A DNA stretch of 19,026 bases from Pleurotus djamor. Taxonomy: Eukaryota > Basidiomycota > Agaricomycetes > Agaricales > Pleurotaceae. The notes beneath the pieces were generated by a model. That model was given only the letters and a program-made list of their open reading frames with translations. It did no database searches and was not told the DNA's origin. Each line of letters starts with the position of its first letter. Positions within the stretch are counted from its first letter, which is position 1. Made by a program: the position numbers and the translations under genes. The stretch covers positions 1 to 19,026 of the forward strand of contig JAPEVF010000858.1 in assembly GCA_029747585.1 (NCBI GenBank), written 5' to 3'. This document shows positions 8,835-16,184 of this stretch, piece by piece.

Positions 8835-9394
8835 TCACCCTGCGAACGTCGCCCACAAGCAGGCTAATAAGACGACAACACGTTCCCAGAAGCCGAGGAC
8901 AAACAAACTAGCCGCTGAATCGTTGTTCAGAGCTGCAAACATCGTCGTTGTCGCTAGAGTATTGGACAAACCCTTCGTTTTCNGGGGGGGGGGGGTCGCA
9001 AAGAGTACCAACTCTTTGAGAGACTTCGATATGACGTTTAGTTCCATGAGGTGGCGAAGGTGCATCATCGGGGGAGTTGAGCTGGTAGCCTTTTAGGCGA
9101 GGCTTCTTCAGAAAGAATGGGGTAGAACGTGGTATTCTACACCACTGGCGCATTTCATACATAGGACTTCAAGTGCACGGGGGGTGTCTCGTCATATTGT
9201 TCGATTCGGATGCTGAGATACGTCAACGCCTGTATGGGGCGCATTACTCTAGGACAGGTACAATGTTCTACAACGCGAGCAACTGGAGTGGAGTCAACGT
9301 CGTCTTGCGGGGACCAGTCGTATACACAGTGATCAATGTACCTTCGACAACGTATAGAACCATTGTTGTCGTTGTCGTTGTCTTCATCAGACAT
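8835..9394 (-). pseudogene. F-box/LRR-like relic
   Basis: Minus-strand fragments that together look like part of an F-box/leucine-rich protein. From the ATG at 9394 one frame gives an acidic start (MSDEDNDNDNN) and then ALTYLSIRIEQYDETPP. After a stop at 9155, another frame gives LRHLMELNVISKSLKELVLF (about 9071-9010), then GLSNTLATT and FWERVV, which resemble the LRR and C-terminal parts of such proteins. No F-box is visible. The N and eleven-G run at 8983-8994 lie inside and could themselves cause a false frame change. Identification rests on pattern resemblance only. Confidence 0.33.
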
Positions 9395-9658
9395 CGCATG
9401 TTGAATGTCACCTTTGCGTTGTCGCCTCGAGCCACTTACTCTGCTTAAGACTTGGGAAAGATAATATAAAGCGGTGTATTTGGTATCAGCAGTGATATAA
9501 TGGAGAAACTTAAAGAAATTGGTAAGGAGCGGTGAAAGGTATGGCTAGGTAGGAAAGTACTCTAAAAGAGAGGAAGTGCCAGTAAGTACTCTAAAATATG
9601 CATGCCAATGTCACGATGATACAAACGAGGGATGGGATTAGAGTACATAAATAATCAT
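9395..9658. other. 3' flank of the zinc-finger gene
   Basis: No gene is supported. It is AT-rich and downstream of the minus-strand zinc-finger locus. It contains a 13-base direct repeat (AAGTACTCTAAAA at 9555-9567 and 9584-9596) and a third partial form, TAGAGTAC, at about 9640. Confidence 0.45.
9555..9596. repeat. Direct repeat AAGTACTCTAAAA, two copies
   Basis: Two identical 13-base words start 29 bases apart in the presumed 3' untranslated region of the zinc-finger gene. They could be a transcript element or a chance duplication. Confidence 0.5.
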
Positions 9659-9984
9659 CTACGGAAGTCTTTCTTGTCCATTTGTCAGAGTGGGTACACC
9701 AAGTGGTGAAAATGATGGATTGGAAGAGAAAATTTCAAAAAGGTGAGAATGAAACGTCGTTGATGGTGAAGTTGCCGGGGTGCGCAGANGGGCGGGGGTG
9801 GAGGGGGTAGAGGGGGAAAGGATGGAAGGTGCATCAGATTTGCTAGAGCCGACCTGAGCCCGGGACATAACGCGGCATAGCAGCCTTGTAGGGAGCACCA
9901 ACAATGGCCCTATCACATTTAGAATACCCAAACGAATCTCGAGGCGATTCCTCGTGCTTTCTAAGATCATAGGTCCTCCTAAAC

Positions 9985-10053
9985 CTAGCAAACAAAGAAA
10001 CGAAATCATCAATTAAAAAGAAAATCATCATTTCCGTGGAAACCGAATCTTAC
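9985..10053 (-). other. Second intron of the zinc-finger gene
   Basis: GTAAGA donor, ATTGATGAT branch region, long T-rich tract and TTTGCTAG end, 69 bases. The splice signals are strong although the flanking frames do not join without a shift. Confidence 0.6.
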
Positions 10054-10419
10054 GTCCCAGTCGTGTTGCACCGTTTGTGGGGAGGTAGGCAGCAGAGGAC
10101 GGTTCGTGCAGGTTTTGAGGATGTGATCGGGGAATGTCTCGTCCTCGGGCACCTCTAGGTTGCATTGGGGGCAGATTCGTACGTTGGGTTTCGAGACAAC
10201 GGGCGGACCAGGGGTCTTCCACTCTCTGGGACCAAGGATCTTGGGATGCTTCCCTCGCAGCTCCGGTATCTCTATACCTCGCGCTGAACACTCTTTGATC
10301 ATCATAATATTCTTATCGCACGAGGTCAACCCCTCGGGATCAGGACGCATGCGTTGATGTGCTCGAAGGTTGTCCCTGCAGGCAAACCTACGATTCACGA
10401 AGAACGTCAATGAAGTCGA

Positions 10420-10479
10420 CTGTCAATACCAATAGCATATACGGTCGCCGGTGAGACGATAAAGAGGAAAGAGACTTAC
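10420..10479 (-). other. First intron of the zinc-finger gene
   Basis: Canonical GTAAGT donor and ATTGACAG end, 60 bases. The frame is kept from LHTLHRD into STSLTFFVNRRF, so the intron is well supported. Confidence 0.75.
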
Positions 10480-10844
10480 GTCGCGGTGCAGCGTGTGCAG
10501 ATAGATATGTATAACCTTCATGGGACATTCATTCTTGACATGCTCATCCAGGTTCCCGGAAAACGGCGAGTTGCATCGACCACACGTAGGTATCAGTGGA
10601 TCGTCCCCCTCCGACAGTGGGAGGAGAAGCGCTGGTAGGCGTCGTGCACGATCGTTGATGTTGTACGGGTTGGTCATCACTTCCTGGTGTGTAGAATTCC
10701 TATCCGCCGGGTTGGTAGGAAGTTTAGGGAGAGTAGCAAAGTCGTTGGATGGTGCGAGCGAGGTTTGAACACGATTTAATGGTGATGATGGGGCAATAAT
10801 GGGAGGGAAGGGTGGAGGATGTGGATCGTGTGGTTGCGGCTCGA

Positions 10845-10870
10845 GATAGAGTGTAGGGATAGAGTGTAGG
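10845..10870. repeat. 13-base tandem duplication inside coding sequence
   Basis: GATAGAGTGTAGG occurs twice in perfect tandem (10845-10857 and 10858-10870). Thirteen is not a multiple of three, and the frame is continuous if a single copy is assumed. Confidence 0.85.
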
Positions 10871-10981
10871 GCTCATTGGATGTGGTTCAAGACTGTTTGA
10901 GGGAGGTACGCCGGGATGACATGTATAGCCCGAATAACACGTCCCTTGCGTTGATCCATTCAGCAAGTCGTAATATTCCAT

Positions 10982-11500
10982 GGTGGGTGAGCGAAAGACG
11001 GGGGATAGAAGGTAGAAGGTGGATGGGATGAGGAGAATTCGAAGGTGGACGTTGGAACTTGGGAGGGCGATGAGGTTGAGGGTGAAGCGCAAGGGTGCTT
11101 AATGTTGAAATGTTGTGGCCTTGAAGCTTGAAGCTTGACGATTTGGGTGGCATGGCGAGGACAATGGTCGTTTAGGGCACGTTGTGTCGACTCTCGAGTA
11201 CTTCGAGTCTGCCACCGGCTCACTTAGTTCGTCTTTCGAAGCCCGTGTTAGGGAGATCTAGTGGTGTTCTGGTACACGTAAATGCTGCGAGATATGTGTT
11301 AGACTGCTGCGCCGTGAATGGCCGACAGAAATAGTCTGCCTCCGCGGAATGGGAGGAAGCATAGGAGCGACTACAGGGGAGAGGGAGAGTGCGAGGTATA
11401 ATAGCATATACCCACACCATCTCACCGTAAAAGCTCTTGAACGTCAAGCTTCCTTCAGATTAACGGCTTCAAAACTCTAGCTACAAGTAGACTCGGGGAT
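10982..11500 (-). promoter_or_regulatory. 5' region of the zinc-finger gene with uORF and leader intron
   Basis: No separate gene is supported. The minus strand just before the ATG at 10981 is pyrimidine-rich, as in many fungal leaders. An upstream ATG at 11153 (TCGCCATGCCACCC) opens an 88-codon frame that overlaps the main start and ends at 10887. Further out, an intron-like stretch (11371-11425, GTGAGA to CCCCTGTAG, 55 bases) could be a leader intron. It shares AATAGCATATAC with the first coding intron. Confidence 0.35.
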
Positions 11501-11752
11501 GCGGTAGGAGGCTCCTGAGAAACGCAAGGAGGTTCAGTTTTCGGCGCTTACACGACCCAACGACTTGTTTGCTTGCTTTTTCCTCGACTTTCGCGTCCAC
11601 GTTCCGAATATGCGCGTCGCCACTTTGTCTCTATCAGCTGCTGCGTTTGGATACTGATGGTGTGGTCATGATGCTCATGCCTTAGCCTCAAGGAAGGCTC
11701 GCTTATGGGAGACCGTTTTCCTCATGTCCGCGTCGGGTCCTTCTTCAACTGC

Positions 11753-11810
11753 GTACGTCTAATCTTCCAAGAGACGAGTAGCTATTAGCTATGGCTAACC
11801 CAGCATATAG
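11753..11810 (+). other. Intron in copy P3
   Basis: GTACGT donor, GGCTAAC branch, GCATATAG end, 58 bases; equivalent to 5908-5965 in P1. Confidence 0.65.
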
Positions 11811-12811
11811 CTATCCATCCAGTAAGACTCGTCGCTGCATACATTAATCGACCTGGAAACGAAGAACTTAAGAGGGCTCAAATCCTCCGTACATTGGTGC
11901 CTTCTCGTGGATACGCAATCTCCCCGTCGACTAGCTCTCTCTCCTCAAAGCTCCATTTAACTCTGTATAAGCTGGTGCGGCTGAGGTTCGAAGATTGATG
12001 TTGACGTTGAGACGTGAGACGTGCGCGTGTGGTGTGGGAGATACTCTCTTTTCAGGTGGAGGGATGCAAGAGGGCGGTCATTTCCAGTCAGCGAGGGCTC
12101 AAGCGCTCAAGGTACGTTCCAATCCCCACCAGTTACTCACGCATCCACATTCTTACTGTCCACTGGCTTTCAGACCGTCCGTATATGCGTTTGTCGTCCT
12201 CCTCCCTTGCTTTCCCCGACTGTACCCGACCTTTCTACCCCAAAGGCTCAACCCAACGCCTCGACCTCGAAGCCATCATCTAGAGTATCGTCCTTCGTTA
12301 CGCCAACACGTCCATGAACCCCCGAACTTGCTATTCCGATAACCCGGATGCTCGGTCTCGATGGAGGTGGGAAGGAAGCGCATTCAATTAACAGCGGGGG
12401 TTGCTTGGGTATTGAAATATCGAAATATTGAAATATTGAACGTTGAACCTTCCATTTGAATTTTGAATCTTGGATAGAGTCGAAAATCGTGCGTTCGCTT
12501 CCCTTTTCTTCAGTCGCCACTACTCATTGCTATTCGTTGGACTCTCATAGACCCCATTGCCGCTGATTCCAGCCTTCAATACGCCAATCGTCGCGTTCCG
12601 TCACCTTTCTTCCCGACGGTACCCCCCTCCCCCGGAACGACTACCTCCGAGATTACAACACCCAGTCTCGGCGTCGTTTCCCCCAGCAAGGCTATGGGCT
12701 CTTGAATGCGCAGCGCAAGTTTCATGATCACCCACGTCGAAGGTGATGTCAATGAGATATCCAAGTCTGTATCATGTGTATGCGCCGCGAGAATTGAGAA
12801 AAAGGCTAAGG

Positions 12812-12883
12812 GTGAGTTTTCCACGTCCACGTAATCGTTCGCCTGTTTTCATGATTTTTTATGATTCCCATGGCTTACTGTAG
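12812..12883 (+). other. Intron in copy P3 after the EISK exon
   Basis: GTGAGT donor, GGCTTAC branch and CTGTAG end, 72 bases; equivalent to the introns at 6815 (P1) and 7746 (P2). Confidence 0.65.
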
Positions 12884-12971
12884 TACCCAGACAACTCCGA
12901 GCCTCCACCTCCTACTTCGAAGTCATCAGTACGCGTCTTGCCACGCGCAAACTCACCACCCCCGTATCCAT

Positions 12972-13034
12972 ACTCCCTACTCCCTACTCCCTACTCCCTA
13001 CTCCCTGCTCCCTACTCCCTGCTCCCTACTCCCT
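12972..13034. repeat. Heptamer tandem array, nine units
   Basis: Nine consecutive 7-base units ACTCCCT, two of them starting with G instead of A. Read on the plus strand, three units make a seven-residue period (PYSLLPT). The same heptamer recurs at 13353-13380. Confidence 0.9.
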
Positions 13035-13352
13035 GAATCAACCCATCAACTCCCCGCGCAAACATGGTTGTTGGTCGTGAAAGCATCGTCTGCGATGCTT
13101 CAATGCTTCAATGTTACCTTGGTATACGAATATACGAATATACGAAGACGTTTTGGAATAGCCGATGACCGTTGAGGAGATAGCCGATGAGGAGATGAGA
13201 TAGCCGTGATCGTGGTCGTGTCTGTTGGAGGGGGTTGAGTGCGTAAGGTAAGGAACACGGGATTGGTGTGCTTTTTTTTTCTTGTTTTTTTGTGGTTGGG
13301 AAAGGTGCTAACAGTTGTCCTTCGTCTTATCGTCATCTCTCGCCTCTAGCCT

Positions 13353-13380
13353 ACTCCCTACTCCCTACTCCCTACTCCCA
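13353..13380. repeat. Heptamer tandem array, four units
   Basis: Four units of ACTCCC(T/A), the same heptamer as at 12972-13034, about 320 bases further on. Confidence 0.85.
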
Positions 13381-13466
13381 GTCACATGGTCGGTACCTCT
13401 GAGGCGACAGAGTCCTATCCGNTTTTTGGCGGGCAAAATGGGGTTGAGAGCAGCGTTTTCGNTTGG

Positions 13467-13492
13467 GGTGTTTCGTTGTGGTGTTTCGTTGT
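13467..13492. repeat. 13-base tandem duplication
   Basis: GGTGTTTCGTTGT twice in perfect tandem. It lies next to the N at 13462. Confidence 0.75.
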
Positions 13493-13551
13493 GGTTATAT
13501 GGGTTTTAGTGATATTTAGTGATATTTAGTGAGATGGGTATAGAGGGAAGT

Positions 13552-13583
13552 GCGAGGATGTGAGGATGTGAGGATGCGAGGAT
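13552..13583. repeat. 8-base tandem repeat, four units
   Basis: Four units of G(C/T)GAGGAT. A separate 7-base repeat, GTTGGAT three times, follows near 13600-13620. Confidence 0.8.
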
Positions 13584-13629
13584 GAATAGTGGTGTTGGTT
13601 GTTGGATGTTGGATGTTGGATGTCGTTGA

Positions 13630-13730
13630 GGAGGTGTAGGATGTGTAGGAGGTGTTGTCGTTGAGGATGTGTAGGATGTGTAGGATGTGTAGGAGGTGTA
13701 GGAGGTGTAGGAGGTGTAGGAGGTGTAGGA
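13630..13730. repeat. Period-9 minisatellite (A/G)(T/G)GTGTAGG
   Basis: A run of about ten 9-base units, ATGTGTAGG grading into AGGTGTAGG, broken once by TTGTCGTTGAGG. On the minus strand it encodes repeated LLH/ILH tripeptides in the PWYH frame. Confidence 0.85.
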
Positions 13731-13733
13731 GCT

Positions 13734-13769
13734 GGTTGATATGGTTGATATGGTTGATATGGTTGATAT
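13734..13769. repeat. Period-9 minisatellite GGTTGATAT, four units
   Basis: Four perfect 9-base units, read as Asn-His-Ile repeats on the minus strand in the PWYH frame. Confidence 0.9.
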
Positions 13770-14168
13770 GGTCGGGTTTGGGAGCGACACGAGGAACAAG
13801 AGGAAGGTGGGGGTTCAACGTTTCAACTTTTCGGTCGCGTTTTCGTTGTTCTGACATGTATTTATAGACCTTATAGACTTGATAATCACTTGTCAACTCT
13901 ACCCGACGTCTCAGCCGTCCTAGCGCCGTTGCGATCGTCCCGAACGTCGGCATTGGGGCATCATGATACCATGGAACGAGTACCTCGAAAATTTCGATGT
14001 TTGGGCTGAGAACGGCGGCGAGAGCAGCGTACGCAATACGCGAATGCAAGCCCAGAAGGGAGTGATCAACGGTGCCGTCGTTGGGAGGTCATTTCAATTA
14101 GTCGGTTGGTGTCGTCGTGGTCATGGGAAATGAGAGATGAGAAACCAAAAACGAGAGAAGTAGAAGCG

Positions 14169-14221
14169 GTAGGCTTCAACCTTGTTTTTTCTGATCGTGA
14201 AGATGCTTACATTCTTTTTAG
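14169..14221 (+). other. 3' intron of copy P3
   Basis: GTAGGC donor, T-rich tract, GCTTAC branch and TTTTTAG end, 53 bases; the same length and place as 8655-8707 in P2. Confidence 0.65.
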
Positions 14222-14439
14222 CTCTCACCGCCAGCCGTAGTCGTCGTCCTACCGCCGTCAGTGCCACGGATTCGACTCCGCCCCCGGCTTATCCGGGTAC
14301 CACAAAACACCNGACTNNATGAACGCNCTTGATCTCCACGCAAGGCAGCTATGCTCATCTCGCGTCGCGAGCACGCATCGAGCTACATATAAGCCATCAT
14401 CATCATGTTAACGTGCATCTACATGCGAAAGGGATGTAC

Positions 14440-14720
14440 CTTATTCATACAAGTAAAAACACGAGACAAACTGACCACAGGGTTCCCGAATTCCTCAACC
14501 TGGTGGACGTAGTCACGGAACATTGTGAGGATATAGCGATCACCCGTTTCTAACCAGCGGGGATCGCGACTTGCGAGCGGATCAGACAGAGATGACGATG
14601 AAGACTGGACAAGCTGCTTACTCGGGATGTTAATTGATGAATCAGAACTTGGACAGTAAACGAACGAGACGAGCGTTTTCCAGTTTACCCATAAGCTCGC
14701 CCTCGAGGCGATCAACAGCA
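14440..14720 (-). pseudogene. Unidentified FRDYVHQVEEFGN module, best copy (two exons)
   Basis: Minus-strand exons at 14720-14622 and 14569-14440, separated by a 52-base GTAAGC intron (14570-14621) and preceded by a 54-base GTGAGT intron (14721-14774). The first exon reads DRLEGELMGKLENARLVRLL but meets TGA and TAA before the donor. The second reads RDPRWLETGDRYILTMFRDY, then VHQVEEFGNPVVSLSRVFT, and ends at a GTACAT donor. A decayed copy at 18243-18380 keeps RDPRW and (H)QVDEFG plus the donor position, and a smaller one lies near 18010. I do not recognise the domain. It may form one gene with the exons at 14877-15130, but no open path joins them. Confidence 0.45.
14570..14621 (-). other. Intron of the FRDYVHQVEEFGN module
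   Basis: GTAAGC to GCAAG, 52 bases. The plus-strand copy at 18191-18242 has the same donor word, the same final AAG and exactly the same length. Confidence 0.6.
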
Positions 14721-14822
14721 CTATCAAAGGGCGGATAAGAGATGAAAGAGAAACTTAAGTCCCAAAGAACTCACCCCTGCAAATCATCCATCTATGTGAT
14801 CATACGACTGTACTCGCGGTAA

Positions 14823-15130
14823 CTTGATAAGAGGTCCAACGAGTAAATTAACTGACGAACCGAGGAGTATTTTCTGGGGTTCGAGCATTGTAATAACCAT
14901 GGTCATCCTTGATCTTGACCCCGTTCCGCGAGAGCATCCACGCCATTGTCTCCGTTCTTTGTATACGTGACAGGTGGAGGAGTGGGGGTGGGCCTATAGA
15001 TTGTCGACGGTTAGCATTAACCACCTTGATATATAGACTGGTTCTCACACGGCAACGAGCTTAGATGCTGGGGACTTGACGCACCAAACGAAGCTTTGGG
15101 AACGAATACCGGCGCGTTCACATTGACCAT
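14823..15130 (-). CDS. Small hypothetical protein with PAM2-like N-terminus
   Basis: The ATG at 15130 sits in an excellent context (GCAGCCATGG). Exon 1 (15130-15051) begins MVNVNAPVFVPKASFG. A 57-base intron (14994-15050, GTGTGA donor, TGCTAAC branch, CTATAG end) joins it in frame to PPTPTPPPVTYTKNGD, then NGVDALAERGQDQG. The reading stops at 14905 after 56 residues unless a further exon is spliced on; one possible 46-base intron starting near 14919 would instead lead to a stop at 14848. The first residues fit the PAM2 pattern LNxxAxxFxP, which binds the MLLE domain of poly(A)-binding protein, except Val for Leu. It may be the 5' end of a longer gene including the module at 14440-14720, now broken. 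Function is inferred from a ten-residue motif only. Confidence 0.38.
14994..15050 (-). other. Intron with consensus branch site
   Basis: GTGTGA donor, TGCTAAC branch, CTATAG acceptor, 57 bases. It joins a proline-rich frame smoothly. Confidence 0.6.
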
Positions 15131-15957
15131 GGCTGCTGGGGGCGACGAAGGTGGTTCAGAGGATAGTCTGGCGTAAATTCTGGGCTATAACACCGATCAA
15201 AGCTGGTCAAACTAACATATTTGATGTAGAATCGACAGCTTAAGTTCTATTCAGGGCTTCTCTCGAATGGATATAATGATTCGGAAGCAACACACCAGTG
15301 TGTATCAAAATTTGCCTCAAATTTGCATGGTCTGAATCCCTTTCGTGCGCTGAGGTGTCCAGAGTCCGCGTAGCCAGTTTGCGGTGACCCGGATCGCGGC
15401 GTTCATACCGTTAGAGTAGCAGGCAAGCATTCATATAATTGGGAATGACTCCAGATGTCTCAAGGACCTCACAATGTCGGATTGGGTGGCCGAAACCGTC
15501 TATCCAGAGAGCATCGACTGCTAGCTATCCTCTCACCATTGAGCCTGGAATCCAAGGCTAGTAAGAAAGCTTAATCCTGGGGAAACTGGACAACAATTTG
15601 AGCCGCGCTTGAGCTTGGAAGAACCCACAGAAATTGAGATTAGCAAGTATCTTTCACGCAATGAGGGAAACAGCTGGGATACCGTTGTGATACCAATTCC
15701 AATTGTCGGAGTCCTGGGTTGAGTAATGTCGGATGGATGAACGACATCTCACAGAAACTGAAGGTGCGAACCGTGCGATCGGCTGTGAACCTAACCGATT
15801 AGGCAAAAGATCTCGCACGTGATTGCGTGATGAGCTCCCACGCTTTCGAAACGGGACTTATTGGATAATAGCCGGGATAGGGAGGCAACGCATCCTTCGC
15901 TATGTAACACACAAGTACTCATGCACTCATACCTAGCTCAAGATGTAAGTAATTAGA
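15131..15957. other. Gene-poor interval
   Basis: No open frame over 60 codons, no tRNA and no repeat array are visible on either strand. It may hold promoters for the minus-strand exons on its left and the plus-strand frames on its right, but no TATA box or other element stands out. Confidence 0.5.
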
Positions 15958-16184
15958 TTGTATAAATCCCTCTTTTACCCCCTCCTCTGTACGCCTCGCT
16001 CGCTGAACTCTGACTCTGTTGTCCACACGACCTCAAGCTCAAGGCCTCGTCAACTTGCAAGTCCATCCACTGGTAATCCACCCCGTCTTTGTCTGTCCTA
16101 TATACTACATGTGACGATCAGACCCTCCTCATTCCTCAGGCCTCAGGCCTCAGATCTCAGACTCTGGTCGACTTTACCCAGCCG

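Larger units (their letters stand above)
9659..10981 (-). pseudogene. Zinc-finger protein gene, frame-broken
   Basis: Probable DNA-binding nuclear protein with C2HC/C2H2-like fingers. The start is the ATG at 10981 in a very good context (CACCCACCATGGAA), giving MEYYDLLNGSTQG. At 10845-10870 a 13-base tandem duplication shifts the frame; beyond it the protein continues with LYLEPQPHDPHPPPFPP and NPYNINDRARR. The first finger is CGRCNSPFSGNLDEHVKNEC, near 10567. A GTAAGT intron (10420-10479) is followed by RRFACRDNLRAHQRMR and a second finger, ICPQCNLEV...FPDHILKTC. A second intron (9985-10053) precedes FRRTYDLRKHEESPRD, a finger tail lying in a frame that does not match exon 2. A Ser/Pro-rich C-terminus (SDAPSILSPSTPSTPA) is in yet another frame. 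Either this is a young pseudogene or several sequencing indels remain. Finger spacing is unlike classical C2H2. Confidence 0.58.
13516..14088 (-). pseudogene. Conserved unidentified PWYH frame, copy in P3
   Basis: Minus-strand frame open from just after a TGA (14091-14089) to 13516. The N-terminal part is AALAAVLSPNIEIFEVL, then VPWYHDAP, then LGRLRRRVELTSDY, then YKVYKYMSEQRKRDRK. This aligns codon by codon with the P2 copy. After about 13790 the frame passes through period-9 minisatellites, which it reads as repeated tripeptides (NHI four times, then LLH and ILH). No convincing ATG: an ATG at about 14124 opens only eight codons. Whether it was ever a separate gene or an exon of something longer is unclear. 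Basic residues near the end of the conserved part hint at nucleic-acid binding, but that is a guess. Confidence 0.42.
11510..14325 (+). pseudogene. Degenerate multi-exon gene copy P3, repeat-rich
   Basis: Third and longest copy of the segment also seen as P1 and P2. The 5' block (GCAAGGAGGTTCAG, GGCGCTTAC near 11528-11552) is followed by ARLWETVFLMSASG and a 58-base intron (11753-11810). An exon then reads VRLVAAYINRPGNEELKRAQ, ending LTLYKLVRLRFED (to about 11994). An exon with VWEILSFQVEGCKRAV follows, then a GTACGT intron ending TTTCAG (about 12113-12174) and a Ser/Pro-rich exon. VNEISKSVS leads into a GTGAGT intron (12812-12883) and YPDNSEPPPP. A 53-base 3' intron lies at 14169-14221. Stop codons, three N clusters and many tandem repeats rule out an intact gene as drawn. 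I do not recognise the family. Confidence 0.5.

Noticed and set aside
8984..8994. Run of eleven G as a G-quadruplex or slippery site
   Set aside because: It directly follows an N and is probably a length-uncertain homopolymer; too little to claim function.
9155..9448. Plus-strand open frame rich in Val (VVVVVVF)
   Set aside because: The valine run is the antisense of the acidic DNDND stretch of the minus-strand frame; no other support.
10160..10357. Plus-strand open frame over the zinc-finger exons
   Set aside because: Shadow of the minus-strand finger coding region, which has the CxxC...HxxxxC pattern and a canonical intron.
12972..13034. Interstitial telomere repeat
   Set aside because: The unit is ACTCCCT (7 bases), not the TTAGGG/CCCTAA hexamer usual in basidiomycetes, and the second array shows it is a local minisatellite.
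13552..13769. CRISPR-like array
   Set aside because: Units are 7-9 bases in direct tandem with no spacers, in a eukaryotic intron-bearing context.
13652..13867. Plus-strand Cys/Arg-rich protein (repeated MCR/RCR)
   Set aside because: The composition comes entirely from the period-9 minisatellite; no start, splice or copy support.
15290..15310. Short palindromic and repeated words (CACACCAGTGTGT and similar) as a mobile-element end
   Set aside because: No matching inverted partner, target duplication or transposase nearby.
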